Assembly (NCBI GenBank): GCA_030151165.1
Contig: JASLEM010000058.1
Span: 1-12,539 of the forward strand
Length of the DNA stretch: 12,539 nucleotides
Origin: Burkholderiaceae bacterium
Lineage (GTDB): Bacteria; Pseudomonadota; Gammaproteobacteria; Burkholderiales; Burkholderiaceae
Direction: 5' to 3'
A program made the translations under genes and the position numbers. Under the pieces are notes generated by a model. That model worked only from the letters and a program-made list of their open reading frames with translations. It was not told the origin of the DNA and ran no database searches. Below, one piece after another: positions 1-7,500 of this stretch. How positions within the stretch are numbered: position 1 is the stretch's first letter; each line of letters opens with the position of its first letter.

Positions 1-187
1 AGGGCACGCTGGCCGCATCGGCCGGGGCCGCGGCGCTGGCCGGCGCGGCCGGTGCGAGCAGGGGCTGGGCTTGCGCGACGGCCGGCGGCAGCGGCGTGGC
101 CGTCGGGGCGTCGGCGGCGCGGACGGACGTCGCCGAGACCACGCAGATCCCGAGCGCGACCAGCGCCGCGCGAGTTCGATTCATCAT
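1..187 (-). CDS. Exported protein, N-terminal part only (runs off left edge)
   Basis: Only the first 62 codons are inside the window. They show a basic start (MMNRTR), a hydrophobic core and a likely signal peptidase site after SVRA, followed by an Ala/Pro-rich segment of low complexity (PAAPASAAAPADAASVP). The mature domain is not visible, so I assign no function. The layout of signal peptide, AADAP and an Ala/Pro linker resembles the start of the SH3/beta-barrel protein at 2935-3915, so a paralogue is possible, but low-complexity sequence makes this weak. The gene follows the DUF3570 gene by 22 nt on the same strand and is probably in the same operon. I chose the ATG at 187 because a GAGAG lies 8 nt upstream. 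An in-frame ATG at 202 and one at 184 are alternatives. Confidence 0.6.
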   Translation of the reverse strand, partial: MMNRTRAALVALGICVVSATSVRAADAPTATPLPPAVAQAQPLLAPAAPASAAAPADAASVP

Positions 188-209
188 GCTGCGAGCTCTC
201 ATTGGTGGT

Positions 210-1319
210 TCAGAACGTGGCCGACACGACGGTCTGCACGATGTTCGCGTTGAACGAGTACGGCCGGTTGGTGCGGACGTCGGTGAAGTCGGAGTACCGG
301 AAGCCCATGAACTGGTAGGCGCCGCTCACCTTGACGTCGTACTTGCCGGGGACGCTCTTCAGCGTGTAGGTCAGCGTCGCGCCCAGGCCCACGTCGTGGA
401 ACGTGGAGAGCTGGCGGTTGCGGTTGACGTAGAGCGTCTCGGTGGGCGCGTCGTCGCTGTAGAAGACCGCGTGTTCCTGGCGGTAGTAGCGCAGGAAGGT
501 CTCGGCGACGAGGTTGGGCCCGAAGTAGCGGTTGTAGCCGACCTCCGCGGTGTGCGCGCGGATGCCCCAGGTGTCCCAGAAGTAGCGGTACTCGGCGCGG
601 ATCGAGCTGCGGTTGGTCGCGCCCTCGCCGGTGATGTCGCCGGTCGTCGACAGCTTCAGCGCCTTGCTCTCGCGCGTGCGCGGGTCGCGCTCGTGGACGA
701 AGGAGTCGAACACGCGCGCGAGGCGGTACGGGCTGCCGAGGTAGCCGTCGTCGTCGATCGACTCGAGGTTCGCGCTGGCCGTCCAGCGCGGCGTCAGGAT
801 CTGCGTCGCGCCGAGGCGGTACTGCCAGTGGCGCGCCGAGTCGATCCAGCCGGCGACGTCCTTCTGGCCGACCTTGTCCGCGCCGCGGCTGAAGCCGAAG
901 GCGACCGTCGTCATGCCGCCGAAGACGTCCTGCGACAGGTCGACGCTGAAGGTGTCGGCGAGGTAGTCGGGCTCCTTGCTGCGCGAGCCGGAGACCTTGA
1001 TCAGCGTGTCGCGCACGACGTAGTCGACGCCGAGATCGAACTCGTTGCGCGTCTCGCGATACTTGCTCGCCTGCGTGACGACGTCGATCGACGCGTTGCT
1101 CACCGAGTCGACGTAGTAGCCGGCCTGCAGCGAGACGCGATCGAGCATGCTCTTGCGCACCAGCACCGCGGGGCCGGAGGCGACCACGCCGCCGCCGTCG
1201 TACAGGTGGTACATCGTCTCGGCGCGATCCTCGGGCAGGTCGACGGCCTGGGCCGCGCCCGCGGCCAGCGTGCCGCCGACGACGCCCGCCACGCTCGCGA
1301 TGAACCTAGTTGCAGCCAC
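210..1319 (-). CDS. DUF3570 outer-membrane protein, 369 aa
   Basis: The protein has a signal peptide (about residues 1-25, ending GAAQA) and the conserved DUF3570 opening just after it: YDGGGVVASGPAVLVRKS around 40-57, then AGYYVDSVSNASIDVVT at about 66-82. The remainder alternates polar and aromatic residues as in beta-strands and ends in VVSATF, a terminal Phe typical of outer-membrane barrels. The family's function is unknown; the barrel reading is inference. The start is a GTG at 1319, 14 nt inside the end of the DUF4266 gene, with a strong GGGAGG Shine-Dalgarno 5 nt upstream that is itself part of the DUF4266 glycine codons. This links the two genes translationally, as expected for proteins that work together. 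Family members I recall are slightly longer (around 400 aa). Confidence 0.9.
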   Translation of the reverse strand: MAATRFIASVAGVVGGTLAAGAAQAVDLPEDRAETMYHLYDGGGVVASGPAVLVRKSMLDRVSLQAGYYVDSVSNASIDVVTQASKYRETRNEFDLGVDYVVRDTLIKVSGSRSKEPDYLADTFSVDLSQDVFGGMTTVAFGFSRGADKVGQKDVAGWIDSARHWQYRLGATQILTPRWTASANLESIDDDGYLGSPYRLARVFDSFVHERDPRTRESKALKLSTTGDITGEGATNRSSIRAEYRYFWDTWGIRAHTAEVGYNRYFGPNLVAETFLRYYRQEHAVFYSDDAPTETLYVNRNRQLSTFHDVGLGATLTYTLKSVPGKYDVKVSGAYQFMGFRYSDFTDVRTNRPYSFNANIVQTVVSATF

Positions 1320-1563
1320 AGCCGCCTCCCTGCACGCCGGTGGCGCCGCGCGCGCCTTCGCGCACCGAGTAGATGTGGTCGATCTGCCGCGGCGGGAGCT
1401 CGTCGAGCCGCGCCTTCATGATCGGGTCGGCCAGGCGCTCGCGGTCGTAGGGCTTGACCCAGGGCTCGATCGGCTTGATCGCGCAGCCGGCGATCGTCGC
1501 GACCGCGAACGCGGCGAGCGCGGCGCGCGGAACGAAGCGGGGAACAAGACGGAAAGCATGCAT
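1306..1563 (-). CDS. DUF4266 mini-lipoprotein with GGGCGCN tail, 85 aa
   Basis: The protein has a basic N-terminus, a hydrophobic segment and a lipobox (TIAGC, Cys27), so it should be a periplasm-facing lipoprotein of about 59 residues after processing. The middle (WVKPYDRERLADPIM, then REGARGATG) and the end match DUF4266, whose hallmark is a C-terminal Gly/Cys tail; here it reads GGGCGCN with Cys82 and Cys84. Two cysteines separated by one Gly at the extreme C-terminus suggest a metal site, a disulfide or a modification site, but none is proven. The ATG at 1563 has AAGGA 6 nt upstream. An ATG at 1569 overlaps the tlpA stop but has no spacing to that AAGGA. It sits 2 nt after the TlpA gene and overlaps DUF3570 by 14 nt, a pairing typical of these two families. 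Confidence 0.88.
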   Translation of the reverse strand: MHAFRLVPRFVPRAALAAFAVATIAGCAIKPIEPWVKPYDRERLADPIMKARLDELPPRQIDHIYSVREGARGATGVQGGGCGCN

Positions 1564-1565
1564 CG

Positions 1566-2093
1566 TCATTCCTTCAGCAACCCGCGGATCTGCTGGTCGT
1601 AGTCGGCCTCGACGCCGTCGCGGTAGCCGCGATGGAGGAAGCGCATCTTGCCGTCGCGGTCGATCACGACGGTCGACGGCATGTCGGTCAGGTTGTAGAG
1701 CTTGCTGACCTTCTTGTCGGTGTCGAGCAGGATCGGGAACGACACGCCCAGCTTCTGCGCGGTGGCGAGCGCGGTCGCGGGGTTGTCGTCGATGTTCACG
1801 CCCAGCAGCACGAAGCCCGACTTGCCGTACTTCCTGTACAGGCCGTCCAGGCGCGGCATCTCGGCGCGGCACGGGCCGCACCACGTCGCCCAGAAGTTGA
1901 CCAGCACGACCTGGCCGCGCAGCTCGTCGAGGCGCACGTTGCGGCCGTCGGCGGCGTGCAGCGTGAAGTCCGGCGCGGTGGCGACGGCGGCGGCCGCGGG
2001 CGCCGTCGCGGCGGAGGCGCCGAGGGCGGACAGCGCCAGCGCGCAGAGCGCGGCGGCGTGGCGGAGCGATGGGAGGAGGCTGAAGTTGCGCAT
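1566..2093 (-). CDS. TlpA-family thiol-disulfide oxidoreductase, 175 aa
   Basis: After a signal peptide (residues 1 to about 29, ending LGASA) comes a thioredoxin fold of the TlpA/ResA type: PDFTLHAADGRNVRLDELRG at 41-60, the active site WCGPC at 71-75 inside NFWATWCGPCRAEMP, and the cis-proline loop DMPSTVVIDRDG near 138-148. Such proteins act in the periplasm, usually as reductants that keep CxxCH or metal-binding cysteines open. Possible clients here are the heme lipoproteins upstream and the Gly/Cys tail of the DUF4266 protein, whose gene starts 2 nt downstream; this is inference. It is distinct from CcmG in the right block (WCGPC against WCDAC). I chose the ATG at 2093, which gives a clean signal peptide but has no clear ribosome site. 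An ATG at 2117 or GTG at 2138 would add 8 or 15 residues. Confidence 0.9.
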   Translation of the reverse strand: MRNFSLLPSLRHAAALCALALSALGASAATAPAAAAVATAPDFTLHAADGRNVRLDELRGQVVLVNFWATWCGPCRAEMPRLDGLYRKYGKSGFVLLGVNIDDNPATALATAQKLGVSFPILLDTDKKVSKLYNLTDMPSTVVIDRDGKMRFLHRGYRDGVEADYDQQIRGLLKE

Positions 2094-2170
2094 GGGGAAG
2101 GGACTCGGCTGGGGCATCGAACGGGAGGGCCGCGGCACGCGCGGAGCGTCACGTCTTATCGGCCCGCGCC

Positions 2171-2887
2171 TCAGTAAAAGAAGGAGACGCCCAGCGTCAG
2201 TTCGGGGTTCTGGGTCGACGAGCGCTTGCCCAGCAGGTCGAGCGAGAAGATGTGGTCGCGGACGTCCGCGCGCAGCGCCACCCAGTCGGCGAGGAACAGC
2301 CGCGCGCCGACGCCGAAGTTCCAGGTCTGGTTGCGCTGACCGTCGAAGGTCGTGTTGCCGACGCCGGCGACGACGTACATCGTCGACGCCTTCGCCCAGT
2401 TCTTGCCGATGAAGATCTCGCCGGGCAGGAAGTTGTAGCCGAGGTCGATGTCGTAGTACGACAGCGTCTCCTTCTCCTTCGTGAACACGCCGCCGGGCAG
2501 CACCTGGCGGAACGTGGCGTCGCTCACCTTGGTGCGGCCGTAGGTGGCCTCGACGAAGAAGTCTTCGGTGATGTCGTAGCCCAGGCGGCCGCCGAACGCG
2601 CCGGCGGTGCCGAAGTTCTGGGTCGAGTAAGTGCCGCCGAACAGGCCGATCTCGAAGTCGTTGGACGGGTACTTCGGCTTGTGCACGTCGCGGCGCTCGA
2701 CCTGCGGCACGATGACCTGGTCGGTCGGCGCGCCGTCGCTGGCGGTGCCGGTCGCGGTGTCGGGCGAGGCGTCGGCCGCGCGGGCGGTCGCGGGCGCGAC
2801 CGCGACGGCGGCCAGCACCAACGCGGTGGCCAGCGCCGCGACCAGCGCGGGCCGGCGTTGCGTGAGGAATCGGGACGAGGTGCGCAT
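2171..2887 (-). CDS. Outer-membrane beta-barrel protein, 238 aa
   Basis: The signal peptide spans about residues 1-37 (ATARA). After a short linker, the segment from SNDFEIGLFGGTYS (75-88) onward shows repeated amphipathic strands: GAFGGRLGYDITEDFFVEAT, LSYYDIDLGYNFLPGEI, TMYVVAGVGNTTF, TWNFGVGARLFLADWVALRADV and a final LTLGVSFFY. The terminal aromatic residue is the usual BAM recognition signal. The pattern resembles the small barrel family seen in myxobacteria and other proteobacteria (outer membrane beta-barrel domain, OMP_b-brl/TIGR04565 type), probably with eight strands. It follows the SH3/barrel gene by 47 nt, and the two proteins end almost identically (GISFFF and GVSFFY). The ATG at 2887 has only a weak GAAAG upstream. 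Its role is not known; anchoring or exposing the heme lipoproteins is a guess from context. Confidence 0.85.
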   Translation of the reverse strand: MRTSSRFLTQRRPALVAALATALVLAAVAVAPATARAADASPDTATGTASDGAPTDQVIVPQVERRDVHKPKYPSNDFEIGLFGGTYSTQNFGTAGAFGGRLGYDITEDFFVEATYGRTKVSDATFRQVLPGGVFTKEKETLSYYDIDLGYNFLPGEIFIGKNWAKASTMYVVAGVGNTTFDGQRNQTWNFGVGARLFLADWVALRADVRDHIFSLDLLGKRSSTQNPELTLGVSFFY

Positions 2888-2934
2888 GATGCTTTCGGTG
2901 CGTGCGGACGGGGTGCGGGGAACGCGCGGCCGCG

Positions 2935-3915
2935 TCAGAAGAAGAACGAGATGCCGACGGTGCCCGCGCGGTATTCCTGCGTGCGTTCCTGCGAGACGAA
3001 CGCCGTGTAGATCGCGTAGTCGGCGCGCACCATGAAGCGGTCGCTGAGGTGGTAGCGCGCGCCGATGATCGCGTCGGCGAGCCGGGCGTTGGTCTTCTGG
3101 TTCTCGACCAGGCTGTGGTTCGGGATGTTGTCGAAGCGGCCGATGCCGATGCCCGCGAACGGCGAGAAGCGCTGGTCGGACCAAGGTTCGGCCTGCAGGT
3201 TCACGTGCCACAGCGTCGTGCCCGAGAACACGCCCTGGACTTGCGCGAGCGTCGACTCGAAGCTGAGCGTGTCGGACACCCGGTACGACAGCCACGCCTT
3301 GACGATCGGCTCCGAGTGGAAGCGGCCGTAGCCGACGCCGAACTCGACGCGGCGCGCGAGGTAGTCGGCGAGCAGCACGTCGCGGAAGGTCTGCTGGTCG
3401 CCGCCTTCGGTGAGCGTGGATTCGAGGTCGGCGCGCGTGACCCAGCCTTCCTTGCCGCTGGCCGTGCGCACCTTGAACCAGTCGGTGTGGCGCAGCTCGA
3501 TCGACAGCCACTCGCCGCGCGCGGCCGTGTAGAAGATCGGGTAGCCGCGGCCCGGGAAGGTGTGCAGCTCGATGTAGGGCGCGGTCACCTGCACGCGTTC
3601 GACCTTGTCGCCGCCCGGCACGCTGTCGGCCACCGGCACGGTCGGGGCGCTGGTGGCGGTGAGCGGCGCGGGGATCTCGACCGCCTGGTCGGAGCCGCGC
3701 GTCTTGACGGTCGCCGTGCGGTCGACCGCCGGCGCCGGCGCGCTCGCCGCTGCAGAGGCCGGTTCGGCCGGCGCGGACGCCGCCGCGGCCGGCACGGGCG
3801 CATCGGCGGCGAACGCATGCGGCGACGCGAACGCGCCCACGATCACGCAGGCGCGCCAGCAAGCGAGGGCGAGGGCGCGCGGCGTGGGCGCGCCCGGTGC
3901 GGCGACGCCGCTCAT
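2935..3915 (-). CDS. SH3-like domain plus outer-membrane beta-barrel protein, 326 aa
   Basis: The order is: signal peptide (1 to about 36, PHAFA), an Ala/Pro-rich linker (about 37-65), a connector to about 107, a bacterial SH3-like module at about 108-166 (YIELHTFPGRG, then GEWLSIELRHTDWFKV and GKEGWVTRADLE), and a barrel-like C-terminal half (about 189-326) with strands such as RRVEFGVGYGRF and ARLADAIIGARYHL, ending in GISFFF. SH3-like modules in the periplasm commonly bind peptides or peptidoglycan, so this protein may tie the outer membrane to the wall or to a partner; that is inference. The ATG at 3915 overlaps the stop of the upstream cytochrome gene as ATGA, which points to translational coupling. 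A GTG at 3927 with a GGTGG upstream would add four residues. Confidence 0.82.
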   Translation of the reverse strand: MSGVAAPGAPTPRALALACWRACVIVGAFASPHAFAADAPVPAAAASAPAEPASAAASAPAPAVDRTATVKTRGSDQAVEIPAPLTATSAPTVPVADSVPGGDKVERVQVTAPYIELHTFPGRGYPIFYTAARGEWLSIELRHTDWFKVRTASGKEGWVTRADLESTLTEGGDQQTFRDVLLADYLARRVEFGVGYGRFHSEPIVKAWLSYRVSDTLSFESTLAQVQGVFSGTTLWHVNLQAEPWSDQRFSPFAGIGIGRFDNIPNHSLVENQKTNARLADAIIGARYHLSDRFMVRADYAIYTAFVSQERTQEYRAGTVGISFFF

Positions 3916-4586
3916 TGGGTGTTGCACGTGCCCGCCACCGGATCCGCGGGCGTGAACATCGAGAAGGCGGAAGCGTTGAGCTCGCTCTGGCCGCTCGGCA
4001 TCGGATGGCTGATCCAGTACGCGATCACCTTGACGTTCGGGTCGTCCTCGTTCGGGAAGACCTGGCCGCCGCCGTGCAGCACGTTGAGCAGCAGCGGCTT
4101 CTCGAGCAGGCGGCTCTGGAACGGGCTGCCGGGGATGGTGACGCCCTGGGCCGAGTAGAAGGTCTTGTACATGTCGGACGCGCGGATCGTGGTGACCTCG
4201 GAGGCCTCCGAGGGCTCCCCCGACGTGTCGTACGACGACGGCAGCGTCTGCGGCGCGGCGGCGACGACGATGCGCAGCGCGCCGCCCTTGCCGGTGTTGC
4301 TGTCATGGCAACCCGCGCCGGAACACGAGTTCGTCGAGGTCGTGCCATTCTGCGTGATGGTGAGCTGCGCGAGCAAGATCGGCTGCACGCATTTCTGGAA
4401 ATACGCGAACGACAGCGAGCTGCCGGTTCCGTTGGCACCGGTGCCGGTGGTCGGGTTCGAGACCGTCGACGGATTCGTCAGCGGGTCGCCCCCGCCGCCG
4501 CAGCCGGCGAGCAGGGCGGCCCCTGCGATCGCGGCGGCGAACGCGTGCCGCGTGGCGTGGGCGCTGCAACGGGAAGTCAGGTTCAA
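3912..4586 (-). CDS. Lipoprotein with c-type cytochrome-like domain, CX4CH motif, 224 aa
   Basis: A signal segment ends in the lipobox LLAGC (Cys29), followed by a Gly/Thr/Asn-rich linker to about residue 58. The domain then begins with FQKCVQPIL (Cys66), reaches a heme-like motif CSGAGCH (Cys88, Cys93, His94; four residues between the cysteines) and continues with RLLEKPLLL and LHGGGQVF (about 160-178) and YWISHPMPSG, elements shared with short c-type cytochrome domains of the FxxxVxPIL...CxxCH type. Cys66 and Cys221 are extra and could form a disulfide. Heme binding is probable but unproven because the spacing is unusual. No ATG is available: the TTG at 4586 has GAGGA 8 nt upstream and follows the previous stop by 11 nt. 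The stop overlaps the next gene's ATG. It is probably a redox partner of the triheme lipoprotein encoded upstream. Confidence 0.78.
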   Translation of the reverse strand: MNLTSRCSAHATRHAFAAAIAGAALLAGCGGGGDPLTNPSTVSNPTTGTGANGTGSSLSFAYFQKCVQPILLAQLTITQNGTTSTNSCSGAGCHDSNTGKGGALRIVVAAAPQTLPSSYDTSGEPSEASEVTTIRASDMYKTFYSAQGVTIPGSPFQSRLLEKPLLLNVLHGGGQVFPNEDDPNVKVIAYWISHPMPSGQSELNASAFSMFTPADPVAGTCNTQ

Positions 4587-4597
4587 GATCGCAATCC

Positions 4598-7500
4598 TCA
4601 GGGAGTCTGGCAGCCGGCCGCGATCCAGTTCGCGATCGTCGTGTAGTCGGCGCCACCCGCGGGCAGCACGGCGGTCGTCTGGGTCGTGGCGGCGTCCGGG
4701 TGCGGGATCGTCGACGGCTTGGCCAGCAGGTAGTCGATCGGCGGATGGCAAGTATCCGAGATCATCGCGAGCGTCGCGCCGAAATCGCCGTCCGCGTCGC
4801 CGGTCATGACGTAGCGGTTGTTGTGGAACGACGTCGCGCCGGTGGGCGTGTTGTCGCTGCCGTGGGCGACGTGGCAGTTCGAGCAGGTGGCGTTGATGAT
4901 CGGGTAGACGGTCGAGGCGAAGCTCGTCTCGTCCAGCGTCGGCACCACGCGCACGCCGCTGGTCGGGTCAAACGGGTCGTTGTAGTACTTGCTGCCGGTG
5001 TCGATCCACTCGGCGAGCAGGCGCATCTCGGCCTTGTTCATCATCTTCGAGTGGTCGGGCGCGGTCGACGGCGGGTTCGGGTGCGTGGTCTTCGCCGCCG
5101 CGTCCGACATCAGCGACTGCCCCGACAGGATCTCGATCAGCCGGCTCTTGCGCGCCAGGCCGGTCGCCTCGCCTTCGCTCGCGGCGGTGTTCACGAGGGC
5201 GTCCAGGCGCTGCACCATCGGCACGCCGTCGTCGAAGAAGATCACCGGGCGGCCCGACGCGTCGAGCTGCGGGTCGCCGATCATCACGCTGTCGTACGAC
5301 GCCACGCGCCCGTCGCCGCCGATCGTGCCGAGCAGGTTCAGGTGGTCGGACAGGTTGTGGCAGTTGGTGCAGGTGTTCGCGCCGCGATCGCGCGTCCACA
5401 GCGGCTGGATGTGCGTCGGGTAGTTGATGACGCCGTTGGCGGGCGCCGTCGTCTTCAGGTCGTCGGCCGGGTTGGCGTTGCCGGTGTAGAGCAGCGCGAT
5501 CGAGGGGCGCGCGGTGACGCCGGCCTTGGTCGTGTCGGCCCAGATGTCGGTGGTGACGGGATCGGCCTTCAGCGTCAGCGCGGTCGGGTCGATGCGCGTA
5601 CGCGTGTCGGCCATCGTCTCGCCCGGCTTGTGCGCGGCCTGCATCGCGGCCGTCCAGCTCGTGGGCGTGCTGTTGGCGACCGCGCCCGAGTTGATCGCGC
5701 CGCCGCGGCGCGGGCTGTGGCAGCCATCGCAGGTGCGGCGTTCGCCGGGGCGCACCTGGATCCAGTTCGTGTGCACCTGGAACGCGCGGCCTTGCGCGTC
5801 GACGACGGACAGCGCCAGCGGCGTGTCGGCCGGCACGGTCAGCTTGATGGAGCCGTCCGGCTCGATCGGCGCGTAGCCGAGCACCTGCTGCGCCTCGAAG
5901 TCAGTCTCGCCGAGCGAACTGCGCAGCTTCATCATGTTCGACGGCGGCGCGACCGCGCGCACCACGCGGACGAAGCGCGCCGGGGCGCAGCCGTAGGCCG
6001 CGTTGGCCGGGTCCTTCATCGCGGCGACGTCGGCGATCTGCGCGCGCGTGTCGTTGGGATCGGTCGGCGCGGTCTTGGCGATCGCGGCGCTGCAGCCGGC
6101 GGCGGTGTCGAGCGGCGCCAGGATCGGGTCGCCCATGCGGCCGAGGCCGTCGGTGTCGTAGACGCTGGCCACGGCGAGCGTGCCCAGGTGCTTCGCGGCC
6201 AGGTCGGCATCGACGGAGCCTGCCGGCGGCGTCGAGGCGGGCTCGGGGCGCGAGACCAGCGGCACCGGGTTGACGTACATGAAGCCGTCGGGCGGCGCCG
6301 CGACGTTCAGCATCGTCTGGTCCTTCGGGTCGAACATGTAGATCGCGTACGGCGGCGGCACGTTGTCCTTGATCGGATCGGCGGCGACGTCGGCCACCGA
6401 GCGGTCCATGTCGGACACGCGCGCCAGCTCGTCGGCGGTCAGGTTCGCGCACGAGGTGATCGAGCCGTTCTTCGTGACCTCGCACGGACGGTAGGCGACC
6501 AGCACGCGGTCGGTGCCGTCCCACAGCGGATACGGCGTCGTGATGCGGCCGTAGCGCGAGACGCCGCGGTCGATGTTGAGCTGCTGCGCGGTCACCTGCA
6601 TCTGGCCGCCGCTGGCGGGGATGTCCGGCCGCGCGGGCGTGTTCTGCTCGGAGTAGTTCGTCGCGTCGATGAACATCAGCGCGCCGCCTTCCTGCGTGCG
6701 CTGCAGCGGCATCAGGTCGGAGACGAGCTGGCCGGCGTACTTGCCGGCCGGATCCATCTGGCGCGGATGCAGGAAGCTGTTGCCGTCGCTGTGCGCGCCG
6801 TACAGGACGAACATGTTGGTGCCGTCCGGGTTGACACTGAAGATCTTGAAGTGGTTGCGGCCGCCGACGTGGTCCCAGCGCGAGAACATGATCTGCCCCG
6901 CCGTCGCGTTGGCGCCGATGCTGGTCTGCAGGATCGTCGGGTGGCGGTCGTGGCTCTGGTTGAACGAGATCTGCGTGACGTTGCTGCCGTCCAGCGCCAT
7001 CGTGTGCAGGTTGAACACGCGCTCGCGCTCGTATTCGTCGAGCGCGTAGTAGCTGTGGCCGAGGGCCTGGTTGTCGTGCGAGCCGGTCTGGCGGTTCGAC
7101 GAGAACACGATGCCGCGGCCGGCGGGCAGGTAGACGGGATCGACGTCGTCGCTGGCGGACGACGTAATGCGCCGCAGCGAGCCGCCGGCGAGGCCGCCGG
7201 TGGTCATGTCGTATTCCCAGATGTTCCAGTGGCCCGTGCACGCGGCGACGCCGCCGATCTGCGAGGTGTTGGACGTCGGGCAGTTCAGCGCGAACAGGAT
7301 CTTCTTGCCGTCGTACGAGATCTCCGGCGCGCTCGCGTCGCCCTTGCCTTGCGTGATCGACGCGGTGATGTTGTGCTCGGGCGCGCTCGGCGACGCCTTC
7401 TCGCGGATCATCAGGTCGCCGCCCGGGGCCGTCGGCGCGCCGTTGGTCGGGTTGAAGCTCAGGCCCAGCGTGCGCACGCGCTTGGTGTACGCGATCGCGA

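Noticed and set aside
96..1421. Long plus-strand open frame of 441 codons opposite the DUF3570 gene
   Set aside because: It is a mirror of the real minus-strand gene caused by the high GC content. It has Arg/Val/Ala-rich composition, no domain resemblance and no ribosome site.
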